NCBI GenBank assembly: GCA_021737445.1
Contig: JAIPDY010000035.1
Coordinates: 1-19,698, forward strand
Source: Desulfotignum sp.
GTDB taxonomy: Bacteria > Desulfobacterota > Desulfobacteria > Desulfobacterales > Desulfobacteraceae
Reading direction: 5' to 3'
DNA length: 19,698 nt
Part shown: positions 1-7,876 of the stretch, one piece after another
Layout: every line of letters starts with the position of its first letter
Numbering within the stretch: position 1 is the first letter of the stretch
The notes under the pieces: generated by a model
Database searches by the model: none
What the model was told of the DNA's origin: nothing
What the model saw: only the letters and a program-made list of their open reading frames with translations
Made by a program: the position numbers and the translations under genes

Positions 1-131
1 CAAAGCATGGCCGGATTATCCGTTCTTTGGGGATCAAACGAATGCACCATACAGTTGAGCACAAAAATGAACCCAATATTCTGGGGCAGATCAAAAAAGT
101 GTCCCACCTGTTGAAAGTTGAGGAGGTGTAA
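1..131 (+). CDS. rpmD: 50S ribosomal protein L30, C-terminal part (gene cut by window start)
   Basis: The reading frame starting at base 3 is open to a TAA at 129-131 and gives about 42 residues, beginning KHGRIIRSLGIKR and ending LLKVEEV. The basic sequence with SLGIKRMHHTVEHK is the usual core of bacterial L30, a small protein of the large ribosomal subunit. Its position directly before rplO is the standard spc-operon order. The N-terminus (roughly the first 15-20 residues) lies outside the window. The stop codon is one base from the rplO start, and the rplO ribosome binding site AGGAGGTG (121-128) lies inside the last codons of this gene, so translation of the two is probably coupled. Confidence 0.9.
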   Translation, partial: KHGRIIRSLGIKRMHHTVEHKNEPNILGQIKKVSHLLKVEEV

Positions 132-132
132 T

Positions 133-567
133 ATGCAGCTTCATGATCTGGCACCTGCTCCGGGAAGCAGAAAGAACAGAAAAAGAGTGGGCAGAGGTCC
201 GGGATCCGGTATGGGTAAGACATCAACCCGGGGGCACAAGGGTTTGAAAGCCCGGTCCGGCGGGAATGTCAGACCCGGGTTTGAAGGCGGCCAGATGCCG
301 ATTTACCGGCGGTTGCCCAAACGCGGATTCACCAATATCTTCAAAACCAATATCGCGGTTTTGAATGTGGCGGATCTGGACCGGTTTGATGACGGCACAA
401 CGGTTGACCATGAAACCCTTTATCAGGCAAAAATGGTTAAAGGAAGGGTGGATGGCGTAAAAATCCTTGGTGACGGTGTTGCGGCCAAAAAATTTGTTCT
501 CAAGGGCCTGCTGGTTTCCAAAACCGCCAAAGAGAAAATCGAGGCTGCCGGCGGCAGTGTGGAATAA
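133..567 (+). CDS. rplO: 50S ribosomal protein L15
   Basis: This 144-residue protein starts MQLHDLAPAPGSRK and carries the glycine/arginine-rich N-terminal extension typical of L15 (VGRGPGSGMGKTSTRGHKG, residues ~19-37), followed by RPGFEGGQMPIYRRLPKRGF. L15 is a large-subunit protein that assembles late and threads its N-terminal tail into 23S rRNA. The ATG at 133 is chosen over an in-frame TTG at 118 because it matches the family N-terminus and has a strong AGGAGGTG site five bases upstream. The gene is followed after 25 bp by secY, the conserved order in nearly all bacteria. Length and composition are normal. Confidence 0.97.
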   Translation: MQLHDLAPAPGSRKNRKRVGRGPGSGMGKTSTRGHKGLKARSGGNVRPGFEGGQMPIYRRLPKRGFTNIFKTNIAVLNVADLDRFDDGTTVDHETLYQAKMVKGRVDGVKILGDGVAAKKFVLKGLLVSKTAKEKIEAAGGSVE

Positions 568-592
568 TGATAAAAACACAAGGACAGCATAG

Positions 593-1912
593 ATGATCCA
601 GAACAGCTACCAGAATTTATTTAAACTGCCTGAACTCAAGCGCAAGATACTGGTGACCCTTGCCCTGCTGTTCGTATACCGTATCGGTATACATGTTCCT
701 ACGCCGGGAATTGACGCGGCAGCACTGGCCTCTTTTTTTGCAGCAGCTTCAGGCACCCTGTTTTCCATGTTCAACATGTTTTCAGGCGGGGCATTGGAAC
801 GGCTTTCCATTTTTGCCCTGGGAATCATGCCCTATATCAGCGCATCCATTATTCTGGAGCTGATGACGGTGGTGGTGCCGCATCTGGCACAGCTTAAAAA
901 AGAAGGGGATGCAGGCCGCAAGAAAAAAACCCAGTACACCCGTTACGGCACAGTGGTGCTGAGTGTTATTCAGGGGTTTGGTATCAGTGTGGGGCTGGAG
1001 TCCATGACCTCTCCGGCCGGGGTTCCCATTGTGATGGATCCCGGGTGGGGTTTCAGACTGATCACCATCATCACCCTGACGGCAGGTACCGCCTTTATCA
1101 TGTGGCTGGGGGAACAGATCACTGAAAGGGGTATTGGAAACGGGATCTCTTTGATCATTTTTGCCGGTATTGTGGCAGCCATGCCTTCTGCCATCGGTAA
1201 CACCGTAAGGCTGATGAGCACCGGTGAAATGGGAATTTTTTCCATCATCATTCTCATGGTGATTATGGTGGCGGTGGTGGCCTGCATTATTTTTATGGAA
1301 CAGGCCCAGCGGCGGATTCCGGTACATTATGCAAAGCGGGTTGTGGGCCGTAAAATGTATGGCGGTCAGACCTCTCATTTGCCTTTGAAGATCAATACGG
1401 CGGGTGTAATTCCGCCTATTTTTGCATCGTCTATCATCATGTTCCCCACCACCATTGCCCAGTTTGCCAACCTGCCGGTGATGCAGACGGTTGCTGCCAT
1501 GTTCAGTCCCGGAACCATCTGGTATTATTTTCTTTATGTGGGATTCATCATCTTTTTCTGCTTTTTTTATACGGCGGTACAGTTCAACCCGGATGATGTG
1601 GCAGACAACATGAAAAAGAACGGCGGGTACATCCCCGGCATCAGGCCGGGTAAACGGACATCTGAATATATCGACAAGGTGTTGACAAGGATCACTCTGG
1701 GCGGTGCCATTTATGTATCTGCCGTTTGTGTGCTTCCCACCATGCTCATGGATAAATTCAATGTGCCGTTTTATTTTGGTGGTACGGCGTTATTGATTGT
1801 CGTAGGGGTCTCCATTGATACCATTTCCCAGATCGAATCCCATTTGATTACCGGAAATTACGACGGTTTTCTGGGAAGATCCGGCGCCAGGCGAATCAAA
1901 GGCAGATCTTAA
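593..1912 (+). CDS. secY: Preprotein translocase subunit SecY
   Basis: SecY is the ten-helix channel of the SecYEG translocon in the inner membrane, moving unfolded preproteins out or into the bilayer. The 439-residue product has the family length. It begins with the cytoplasmic segment LPELKRKILVTLALL leading into helix 1, has the plug region around residues 57-72 (FSMFNMFSGGALERLS), the conserved GEQITERGIGNG loop at 173-184, and the basic cytoplasmic loop KNGGYIPGIRPGKRT before the last helices. The start ATG lies behind AAGGACA. Downstream, infA follows after only 33 bp; adk and map, which sit here in many bacteria, are missing. Confidence 0.98.
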   Translation: MIQNSYQNLFKLPELKRKILVTLALLFVYRIGIHVPTPGIDAAALASFFAAASGTLFSMFNMFSGGALERLSIFALGIMPYISASIILELMTVVVPHLAQLKKEGDAGRKKKTQYTRYGTVVLSVIQGFGISVGLESMTSPAGVPIVMDPGWGFRLITIITLTAGTAFIMWLGEQITERGIGNGISLIIFAGIVAAMPSAIGNTVRLMSTGEMGIFSIIILMVIMVAVVACIIFMEQAQRRIPVHYAKRVVGRKMYGGQTSHLPLKINTAGVIPPIFASSIIMFPTTIAQFANLPVMQTVAAMFSPGTIWYYFLYVGFIIFFCFFYTAVQFNPDDVADNMKKNGGYIPGIRPGKRTSEYIDKVLTRITLGGAIYVSAVCVLPTMLMDKFNVPFYFGGTALLIVVGVSIDTISQIESHLITGNYDGFLGRSGARRIKGRS

Positions 1913-1945
1913 CCTTTCACATCAAAAGGAGATGAATTTAAGATT

Positions 1946-2164
1946 ATGGCAAAAGAAGAACCCATCAAGGTGGACGGGAAAGTACTTGAAACACTGCCGA
2001 ATGCCATGTTCAAAGTGGAGCTTGAAAACAAGCATGTCCTTTTGGCCCATATTTCCGGGAAAATGCGCATGCATTTTATTAAAATATTGCCCGGGGACAG
2101 GGTAACTGTGGAGATATCTCCCTATGATCTGAGCCGGGGCAGAATCACATATCGCTATAAATAA
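1946..2164 (+). CDS. infA: Translation initiation factor IF-1
   Basis: The 72-residue product has the exact family length and an S1-like OB fold: KVLETLPNAMFKVELENKHVLLAHISGKMR and the C-terminal DLSRGRITYRYK are hallmark IF-1 stretches. IF-1 binds the A site of the 30S subunit and works with IF-2 and IF-3 in initiation complex formation. The ribosome binding site AAAAGGAGAT (1924-1933) precedes the ATG by about 12 bases, slightly long but the only candidate. It lies between secY and rpmJ, a common arrangement at the spc/alpha junction. Confidence 0.98.
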   Translation: MAKEEPIKVDGKVLETLPNAMFKVELENKHVLLAHISGKMRMHFIKILPGDRVTVEISPYDLSRGRITYRYK

Positions 2165-2199
2165 TTGACAATATATGAAAACAGGTTAGGAGTAGATGT

Positions 2200-2313
2200 A
2201 TGAAAGTGAGAGCATCTGTTAAAAAAATCTGCAGAGATTGCAAGGTAATCAAAAGACGTGGTGTCATAAGAGTTATTTGTATTAACAAGCGCCATAAACA
2301 GCGGCAGGGATAG
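2200..2313 (+). CDS. rpmJ: 50S ribosomal protein L36 (zinc-binding form)
   Basis: A 37-residue ORF reading MKVRASVKKICRDCKVIKRR and ending RHKQRQG is the complete L36, the smallest protein of the large subunit. It retains the zinc ribbon ligands C11, C14, C27 and H32, so it is the C+ type that binds Zn2+ rather than the zinc-free paralogue. GGAG at 2189-2192 precedes the ATG. The stop codon is 12 bp before the TTG start of rpsM. The gene is too short for many ORF callers, but its position between infA and rpsM and its motif leave little doubt. Confidence 0.97.
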   Translation: MKVRASVKKICRDCKVIKRRGVIRVICINKRHKQRQG

Positions 2314-2325
2314 GGGGAAACAAAT

Positions 2326-2694
2326 TTGGCACGTATTGCAGGAGTAGACTTACCAAGAGACAAACATGCATGGATCGCGTTGACCTATATTTATGGTATC
2401 GGACCCAGCAGATCCAGACAGATTCTTGACAAAACCGGGATAGACCCTATGACAAAGGCAGTCGATCTGACCGAAGAACAGGTAAACGATATCAGAAAGG
2501 CGATTGATGCGGATTACAAGGTTGAGGGTGAGCTTCGGTCCGATGTTTCCATGAACATCAAGCGGTTGATGGATCTGGGTTGCTACCGTGGTCTGCGTCA
2601 TCGGAAAGGGCTTCCCTGCCATGGTCAGCGGACCTCCACCAATGCCAGGACCCGGAAAGGGCCTAAAAGAGCAGCTGTGAAGAAGAAAAAGTAG
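2326..2694 (+). CDS. rpsM: 30S ribosomal protein S13 (TTG start)
   Basis: S13 sits in the head of the small subunit and contacts tRNA and the 50S subunit through intersubunit bridges. The 122-residue product begins with the family signature ARIAGVDLPRDKHAWIALTY, has the helix-two-turn-helix segment (YGIGPSRSRQILDKTGID), and ends in the basic tail RTSTNARTRKGPKRAAVKKKK. The only start that gives the universal N-terminus is a TTG at 2326, preceded by GGGGG at 2313-2317. Use of TTG probably lowers initiation relative to the neighbouring ATG genes. It begins the alpha-operon block rpsM-rpsK-rpsD-rpoA-rplQ. Confidence 0.97.
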   Translation: MARIAGVDLPRDKHAWIALTYIYGIGPSRSRQILDKTGIDPMTKAVDLTEEQVNDIRKAIDADYKVEGELRSDVSMNIKRLMDLGCYRGLRHRKGLPCHGQRTSTNARTRKGPKRAAVKKKK

Positions 2695-2720
2695 GATAAT
2701 CTAAAAAGGGTTTAGAAACT

Positions 2721-3116
2721 ATGGCAAAAAAGTCAAAAAAAACCGTTACAAAAAAACGGGTAAAAAAGAATATATCCACCGGCATTGTACATATTCAATC
2801 CACGTTCAATAACACCATTGTGACCATTGCCGATGAAAACGGTAATACCGTATCCTGGTCCAGTGCCGGTATGCAGGGATTTAAGGGGTCCAGAAAAAGT
2901 ACCCCTTTTGCTGCAAAACTGGTGGCTGAAGACGCTGGTACAAAGGCCATGGAACATGGGATGAAAAATGTGGGTATCTTTGTGAAAGGCCCTGGCCCAG
3001 GCAGGGAATCAGCCTTAAGAGCCTTGCATGCCCTGGGATTTAATATTTCCATGATCAAAGATGTTACCCCGGTTCCCCACAATGGATGCCGTCCGCCCAA
3101 ACGCAGAAGAGTATAA
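2721..3116 (+). CDS. rpsK: 30S ribosomal protein S11
   Basis: S11 lies on the platform of the small subunit near the mRNA exit site. The 131-residue product has a lysine-rich N-terminal extension (AKKSKKTVTKKRVKKN), then GIVHIQSTFNNTIVTIAD, WSSAGMQGFKGSRKSTPFAA, and the C-terminal block DVTPVPHNGCRPPKRRRV, all diagnostic of S11. It is 26 bp after rpsM and 31 bp before rpsD. The upstream purine stretch AAAAAGGG is a weak ribosome binding site; translation may rely on coupling with rpsM. Length is normal. Confidence 0.98.
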   Translation: MAKKSKKTVTKKRVKKNISTGIVHIQSTFNNTIVTIADENGNTVSWSSAGMQGFKGSRKSTPFAAKLVAEDAGTKAMEHGMKNVGIFVKGPGPGRESALRALHALGFNISMIKDVTPVPHNGCRPPKRRRV

Positions 3117-3147
3117 GTCTATCTTGGATTGATAAAGGAGGAAAACG

Positions 3148-3774
3148 TTGTCACGTTATACAGGTTCAGTCTGCCGGCAATGCAGACGGGAAAATATGAA
3201 GCTTTTTCTGAAAGGCGACCGGTGTTTTTCAGACAAATGCAGTTTTGATAGAAGAGGGTATCCCCCGGGAGAACACGGCCAGAAAAGAGTGAAGGTCTCT
3301 GACTATGGCATGCAGCTGAGGGAAAAACAAAAAGTGCGCAGAATTTACGGGATCTCTGAAAAGCAGTTCAGGATTACTTTCAAGCGGGCTGACAGGGAAA
3401 AGGGTATCACCGGTACCAACCTGTTAAGTCTTCTGGAAACCCGGCTGGACAATACGGTTTTCAGGATGGGATTTGTCAATTCCCGGAACCAGGGGAGGCA
3501 TTTTGTCCGGCATCAGCATTTTACTGTCAATGGCAAAAAAGTAAATATCCCTTCCTATCAGGTAAAAAAAGGGGATGTCATTGCGCTGCGGGAAAAAAGC
3601 AGAAAAATTCAGGCCATATCAGATTCTCTGGAAGCCATTGTCAGACGTGGAATACCCCAGTGGCTTGAGATTGACAAGGAAAAATTCAAAGGTGAAGTGG
3701 TAAGTATTCCTGCCAGAGAGGACATCACATTGCCCATCCAGGAACAGTTGATAGTCGAACTGTATTCAAAATAG
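3148..3774 (+). CDS. rpsD: 30S ribosomal protein S4 (zinc-binding form, TTG start)
   Basis: S4 is a primary 16S rRNA binder that nucleates assembly of the 30S body and in many bacteria represses its own operon. The 208-residue product has an N-terminal zinc motif with C9, C12, C26 and C31, so it is the C+ type, followed by YPPGEHGQKR, and an S4 RNA-binding domain (about residues 95-160, including ETRLDNTVFRMGF). A TTG at 3148 with a strong AAAGGAGG (3134-3141) gives the expected start. I saw no recognisable S4-binding leader pseudoknot, so autoregulation is inferred from the family only. Confidence 0.97.
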   Translation: MSRYTGSVCRQCRRENMKLFLKGDRCFSDKCSFDRRGYPPGEHGQKRVKVSDYGMQLREKQKVRRIYGISEKQFRITFKRADREKGITGTNLLSLLETRLDNTVFRMGFVNSRNQGRHFVRHQHFTVNGKKVNIPSYQVKKGDVIALREKSRKIQAISDSLEAIVRRGIPQWLEIDKEKFKGEVVSIPAREDITLPIQEQLIVELYSK

Positions 3775-3822
3775 GAGACATCTTGTTATATAATGGCTCC
3801 AATAGATATTCAGGAGATTTAA

Positions 3823-4845
3823 ATGTCATCTGAAAAAATTGCATATGTAAACTGGCGAGAGATGATCAAGCCGGAGAAGCTTGATGTTACCACAACTTCA
3901 ACATATGGAAAATTTGTGTGCGAACCCCTTGAACGGGGATATGGTATCACCATCGGCAACTCTCTGCGGCGGATTATTTTATCATCCATCTACGGTGCTG
4001 CCATTGTGTCTGTGAAATTTGATGATGCCCTTCATGAATACAGTGTTATTTCCGACGTACGGGAAGATGTGTCAGAAATTATTTTGAACCTTAAGGAACT
4101 CAAGCTCAAGGTGCAGGATGTGGAAGACAGAATTCTGACTCTCAGTGCCAGAGGAGAAACCAAGGTAACCGGCGCGGATATTATCAGTCCTGACGGCAGG
4201 GTGGAAATTTTAAATCCTGAACAGCATATTGCAAGCCTTTCCAAAAACGGAGTGCTCAATATGACCATGGTGGTGAAAACAGGAAAGGGCTATGCCCTGG
4301 CATCTGCCAACAAAGATGAAGATGCGCCCATTGGCACCATTCCCATCGATTCGGTTTTTTCTCCCATCAAGCGGGTCAAATATGTGGTGGGCACCTCACG
4401 TATCGGTCAGAAAACAGACTATGATAAGCTTACCCTGGAAATATGGACCGATGGCAGTGTTTTGCCGGAGAATGCTGTTGCCTATGCTGCCAAGATCCTC
4501 AAAGAACAGATGAATCCGTTCATCAACTTTGACGAGGACAAGGAGCCGGATCATTCCGAAGAGAACGGAGAGGAAACAGACGGAAAATTCAATGAAAATA
4601 TCTACCGGTCTGTGGATGAACTGGAGCTGTCTGTCAGAAGTTCCAATTGTCTCAAAAATGCCAGAATTCATACCATCTATCAACTGGTTCAGAAAACCGA
4701 CAATGAAATGCTCAAAACCAAGAATTTTGGCAGAAAATCTTTGAATGAAATAAAAGAAGTCCTGGCTTCCATGGACCTTTCCCTGGGAATGGATCTTGAG
4801 GGATTTGAACCACCGGAAGAAGAGAATAATCAGGAAGGAGAATAA
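3823..4845 (+). CDS. rpoA: DNA-directed RNA polymerase subunit alpha
   Basis: The alpha dimer scaffolds assembly of RNA polymerase and its C-terminal domain binds UP elements and activators. The 340-residue product has the N-terminal dimerisation domain (GYGITIGNSLRRIILSS at ~40-55; residues ~1-235), an acidic linker (DEDKEPDHSEENGEE) and an alpha-CTD at ~258-323 with the helix-hairpin-helix sequence LKTKNFGRKSLNEIKEVL. The linker and C-terminal tail (EPPEEENNQEGE) are strongly acidic, which is common but on the long side. CAGGAG (3811-3816) supports the ATG. rplQ follows after 5 bp. Confidence 0.98.
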   Translation: MSSEKIAYVNWREMIKPEKLDVTTTSTYGKFVCEPLERGYGITIGNSLRRIILSSIYGAAIVSVKFDDALHEYSVISDVREDVSEIILNLKELKLKVQDVEDRILTLSARGETKVTGADIISPDGRVEILNPEQHIASLSKNGVLNMTMVVKTGKGYALASANKDEDAPIGTIPIDSVFSPIKRVKYVVGTSRIGQKTDYDKLTLEIWTDGSVLPENAVAYAAKILKEQMNPFINFDEDKEPDHSEENGEETDGKFNENIYRSVDELELSVRSSNCLKNARIHTIYQLVQKTDNEMLKTKNFGRKSLNEIKEVLASMDLSLGMDLEGFEPPEEENNQEGE

Positions 4846-4850
4846 TCGCC

Positions 4851-5207
4851 ATGAAACACAGAAAATCCGTATTAAAACTGAACAGAACCTCAAGTCATCG
4901 AAAGGCGATGTTTAGAAACATGGTGACTTCCCTGTTCAAGCACAACAGCATCAAAACCACAGAAGCCAAAGCCAAAGGCTTACGAAAAATTGCCGATAAC
5001 ATGGTCACCCTGGCCAAAAGAGGTGACCTGCATGCCAGACGGCAGGCCCTGGCGGTGATACGGGAAAAAGATGTTGTTCATACACTTTTCGATGAAATGT
5101 CGGAAAAATTTGCTTCACGGCAGGGCGGTTATACCAGAATTATCAAGATAGGACCGCGAAAAGGGGATGTGGCTCCCATGGTCAAAATCGAACTGATTTT
5201 AGATTAA
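4851..5207 (+). CDS. rplQ: 50S ribosomal protein L17
   Basis: L17 lies near the peptide exit tunnel of the large subunit. The 118-residue product begins MKHRKSVLKLNRTSSHRKAM and includes RNMVTSLFKHNSIKTTEAKAK, both hallmark L17 stretches, and ends PMVKIELILD. AAGGAG (4835-4840) lies within the end of rpoA, so expression is coupled with rpoA. It is the last gene of the alpha operon here, followed by a strong intrinsic terminator. Length is typical. Confidence 0.98.
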   Translation: MKHRKSVLKLNRTSSHRKAMFRNMVTSLFKHNSIKTTEAKAKGLRKIADNMVTLAKRGDLHARRQALAVIREKDVVHTLFDEMSEKFASRQGGYTRIIKIGPRKGDVAPMVKIELILD

Positions 5208-5261
5208 ATAAAAAAAGGACCTGCCGGCAGCGTCCGGCAGTCAGTCTGAAGAAGTGTTTAC

Positions 5262-5300
5262 CGTCCCCCTGGAAAATGGGTTTTTCCAGGGGGACGTTTT
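5262..5300 (+). terminator. Intrinsic terminator of the spc/alpha operon
   Basis: A perfect 15-bp inverted repeat (arms 5262-5276 and 5282-5296, starting CGTCCCCCTGG) with a 5-base loop is followed by TTTT and a T-rich stretch (TTTTACATTTT). This is a textbook rho-independent terminator 55 bp after rplQ. The hairpin is also formed on the other strand, 59 bp beyond the end of moaA, but there it is followed by GTAAAC rather than a U tract, so termination of the convergent operon is likely weaker. A smaller hairpin, CTGCCGG/CCGGCAG (5221-5240), lies just upstream. Confidence 0.9.
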
Positions 5301-5354
5301 ACATTTTAATGCCAGCCTTATTAGGGTAGAGGGGGCGGGCAAGCGCGCAAGAGA

Positions 5355-6341
5355 TTATCCGCCTATGGATGTCATATGACTGACCGGGATATCTTTTAGC
5401 CGGTTTTTACCCAGGGTGTGAAACAAAGGTTTGTGTTTGAGAGCGGCCTGGATGATCTCTTTTAATTGGGCATCAGTGGCCCCCTTCCGTAGAGGGGTCA
5501 GAATATCTTTTTCATAATCATTGAGCAGACAGGGCCGCAAAAATCCCCTGGAGGTCAGTCGCAGGCGGTTGCATTCACTGCAAAAATGCGACGAGATAGG
5601 GGTGATGAACCCCACAACGCCCGGAGCATCAGCCAGTTGGAATTTTTTGGCAGGCCCGTCACCGGCTTTGTGGGTCAGGGGGGTCAGCGGGCCTATACCG
5701 GCTTCAATCCTGCGGCGGATCTCTGAGGTCAGCATCTGCGGCTGCTGTTTTTCAACATGTAAGTCACCCATGGGCATATATTCGATGAACCGGATGTGAA
5801 AGGGAAATTTTCGGGTCAGGCCGGCAATGGTAACGATCTCATCATCATTGATGCCCCTGAGCACCACGGTGTTGATTTTGACCGGTGTTATTCCCAGGGC
5901 ATGTGCGGTCATGATGGCATCCCACACCTTTTTGAACCGGTCCCTGCCGGTGATGGCGGCAAACCGGTCAGGATCCAGGGTATCCAGGCTGAAGTTGAGG
6001 CGCTTGATGCCAAGGTCAATAAGGGTCTGGATTTTGTCTCTGGTCAGCAGGGCACCGTTGGTGGTGATGGAGATATCTGACAGGGTGTCAATGGCACACA
6101 GCTGTTCAATAAAAGAAAAAATATCCTTTCTGACAAATGGTTCCCCACCGGTGATCCGTACCTTGGTTATACCCATGTCACAGGCCAGGCGGGTGATTTT
6201 CAGAATTTCCTCATACCGGGCGATCTCATGGTGAGGCATGACGGAAAAAGGGGCTGCCGGCACGCAGTACCGGCAGCGGAAATTGCACCTGTCTGTCACC
6301 GAGATTCTCAGATAATTGATTGAACGGCTCCCGGCGATCAT
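5355..6341 (-). CDS. moaA: GTP 3',8-cyclase MoaA (radical SAM, molybdopterin synthesis)
   Basis: MoaA converts GTP to 3',8-cyclo-GTP, the first step of molybdenum cofactor synthesis, in the cytoplasm. The 328-residue product has the radical-SAM cluster motif C19-x3-C23-x2-C26 (TDRCNFRCRYC), the SAM-binding ITGGEPFVRKD, and the second [4Fe-4S] site C254-x2-C257-x13-C271 (SHFCSECNRLRLTSRG). It ends in GG, the conserved C-terminal di-glycine needed for activity in the family. The start overlaps the stop of cobA/hemD by four bases (ATGA, 6338-6341), so it is translated as the last gene of the hemC operon. No other moa gene is in the window. Confidence 0.95.
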   Translation of the reverse strand: MIAGSRSINYLRISVTDRCNFRCRYCVPAAPFSVMPHHEIARYEEILKITRLACDMGITKVRITGGEPFVRKDIFSFIEQLCAIDTLSDISITTNGALLTRDKIQTLIDLGIKRLNFSLDTLDPDRFAAITGRDRFKKVWDAIMTAHALGITPVKINTVVLRGINDDEIVTIAGLTRKFPFHIRFIEYMPMGDLHVEKQQPQMLTSEIRRRIEAGIGPLTPLTHKAGDGPAKKFQLADAPGVVGFITPISSHFCSECNRLRLTSRGFLRPCLLNDYEKDILTPLRKGATDAQLKEIIQAALKHKPLFHTLGKNRLKDIPVSHMTSIGG

Positions 6342-7876
6342 GGGGTTTTCTCTTTTTTGTAATAGGCTACCAGACCATCCACCAGACCGTTAATGGTAAA
6401 AGGATCCGCTTCAATGGCCGGTTCAAGCCCAAAGGATCTGGCGGTGTCAGAGGTGATGGGACCGATACTGGCAATGGTGATGTTTTTCAACAGCCCAGGT
6501 GCCTGATTCAGACTCAGCAATGACATGAAATTGGACACGGTGGAGGAACTGGTGAAGGTGACGGCATCGATCTGCTTTTTTTTCAGCAGTTCGATCAGTG
6601 TGGGTCCGGCTTCCTTGTCCAGAACAGTTTCATAGGCTGTCACCTCATCCACGGTTGCTCCCATTTTGCTCAGCTCTTCAGGCAGGATGGTCCGGGCTTT
6701 TTTAGCCCGGGGAAGCAATACATTTTTCCCCTGGATCTCTGCCTGTGAAAAAGCCTCTATCACCGATTCTGCACGAAACGTGTCCGGCAGAATGTCGCTG
6801 ATGATGCCGAAATCAGCCAGGCGCTGTTTGGTAACCGGTCCGATGCAGGCAAATTTGAGATGTCCCAGTATCCGGACATCCTTTCCCATGCCGAAAAGGG
6901 TGTCAAAAAAATGTTTCACTCCGTTGACAGATGTGAAAACCAGCCAGTCATAAGCCTGGATACGGCTGATGGCATCCATGACCGGGGTGTTGTCTGCCGG
7001 CGCCTTAATCCGGATGGTGGGAATCTCAATGCAATGGGCACCCAGCCGGGTGAGCTCCTGCTTGAGGCCAGATGCCTGGGCCCGGGCCCGGGTGATGACA
7101 ATTTTTTTCCCGAACAGTGGTGTTTTGTCAAACCAGGCCAGTTCCCTGCGCAGCGACACCACATGGCCCACCACAATGACGGCCGGAGATTTGAGTTTTG
7201 CCTGCCGTACCTTTGTCACGATGGTGTCCAGGGTGCCTGTAACCGTCTGCTGCAACGGGGTGGTACCCCACCGAACCAGGGCCACGGGCGTGTTTGCCGG
7301 TTTGCCGTGGGCAATGAGCTGAGTGACGATGTTTTCCAGGTTTTTCACCCCCATGAGAAACACCAGGGTGGCATCGGATCTGGCAAAGATGTCCCACTGC
7401 ATGCGTGACTGCTCTTTTTTGGGGTCTTCATGGCCGGTGATAAATGACACAAACGAGGTGTGATCCCGATGTGTCACCGGGATTCCGGCATAGGCCGGCG
7501 CAGAAATGGCGGAGGTGACTCCTGGTATAACCTCGTAGGCCACACCGGCGGATAACAGTTCCTGGGCTTCTTCTGCGCCCCTGCCGAACACAAAAGGATC
7601 ACCGCCTTTGAGACGGGCCACATTCAGGCCCAGGGCTGCCTTGTCTTTCAGCAGCTGGTTGATCTTGTCCTGGGTCAGGGTATGGTCCCCGCCCTTTTTA
7701 CCCACGTAGATGAGCTGGGCATCTTTTGAGGCGTATGCCAGCAGGGAAGGGGATGCCAGAAAGTCGTACACCACCACGTCCGCCTGTTCGATACATGTTT
7801 TTGCCTTGAGGGTCAAAAGGCCCGGGTCACCGGGTCCGGCCCCGATCAAATATACCTTGCCTGGTTTATCCGCCAT
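6338..7876 (-). CDS. cobA/hemD: Bifunctional uroporphyrinogen-III methyltransferase / uroporphyrinogen-III synthase
   Basis: This 512-residue fusion makes uroporphyrinogen III from hydroxymethylbilane and methylates it at C2 and C7 to precorrin-2, the entry to siroheme, cobalamin and, in sulfate reducers, the siroheme-based heme route. Residues ~1-245 are a SUMT (CobA) domain with IGAGPGDPGLLTLKA (11-25), YVGKKGG (57-63), RLKGGDPFVFGRG (88-100) and VIPGVTSA. Residues ~255-505 are a HemD domain (GKKIVITRARAQASGL, then LPRAKKAR and VTFTSSSTVSNF). The fusion order CobA-HemD is known from Desulfovibrio and Clostridia. It overlaps hemC by 11 bp and moaA by 4 bp. Confidence 0.95.
   Translation of the reverse strand: MADKPGKVYLIGAGPGDPGLLTLKAKTCIEQADVVVYDFLASPSLLAYASKDAQLIYVGKKGGDHTLTQDKINQLLKDKAALGLNVARLKGGDPFVFGRGAEEAQELLSAGVAYEVIPGVTSAISAPAYAGIPVTHRDHTSFVSFITGHEDPKKEQSRMQWDIFARSDATLVFLMGVKNLENIVTQLIAHGKPANTPVALVRWGTTPLQQTVTGTLDTIVTKVRQAKLKSPAVIVVGHVVSLRRELAWFDKTPLFGKKIVITRARAQASGLKQELTRLGAHCIEIPTIRIKAPADNTPVMDAISRIQAYDWLVFTSVNGVKHFFDTLFGMGKDVRILGHLKFACIGPVTKQRLADFGIISDILPDTFRAESVIEAFSQAEIQGKNVLLPRAKKARTILPEELSKMGATVDEVTAYETVLDKEAGPTLIELLKKKQIDAVTFTSSSTVSNFMSLLSLNQAPGLLKNITIASIGPITSDTARSFGLEPAIEADPFTINGLVDGLVAYYKKEKTP

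Noticed and set aside
2165..2193. TTGACA upstream of rpmJ as a possible internal promoter
   Set aside because: No -10-like hexamer occurs at 16-18 bp spacing; the position would be AGGAGT, which is part of the rpmJ ribosome binding site.
3793..3822. A 9-codon minigene (ATG GCT CCA ... TAA) whose stop directly abuts the rpoA ATG
   Set aside because: It has no well-placed ribosome binding site and its 3' codons simply contain the rpoA ribosome binding site; it is most likely chance.
7079..7093. GGGCCCGGGCCCGGG palindromic G+C-rich run
   Set aside because: It lies within the HemD coding region and encodes the conserved ITRARA segment; codon bias explains it.
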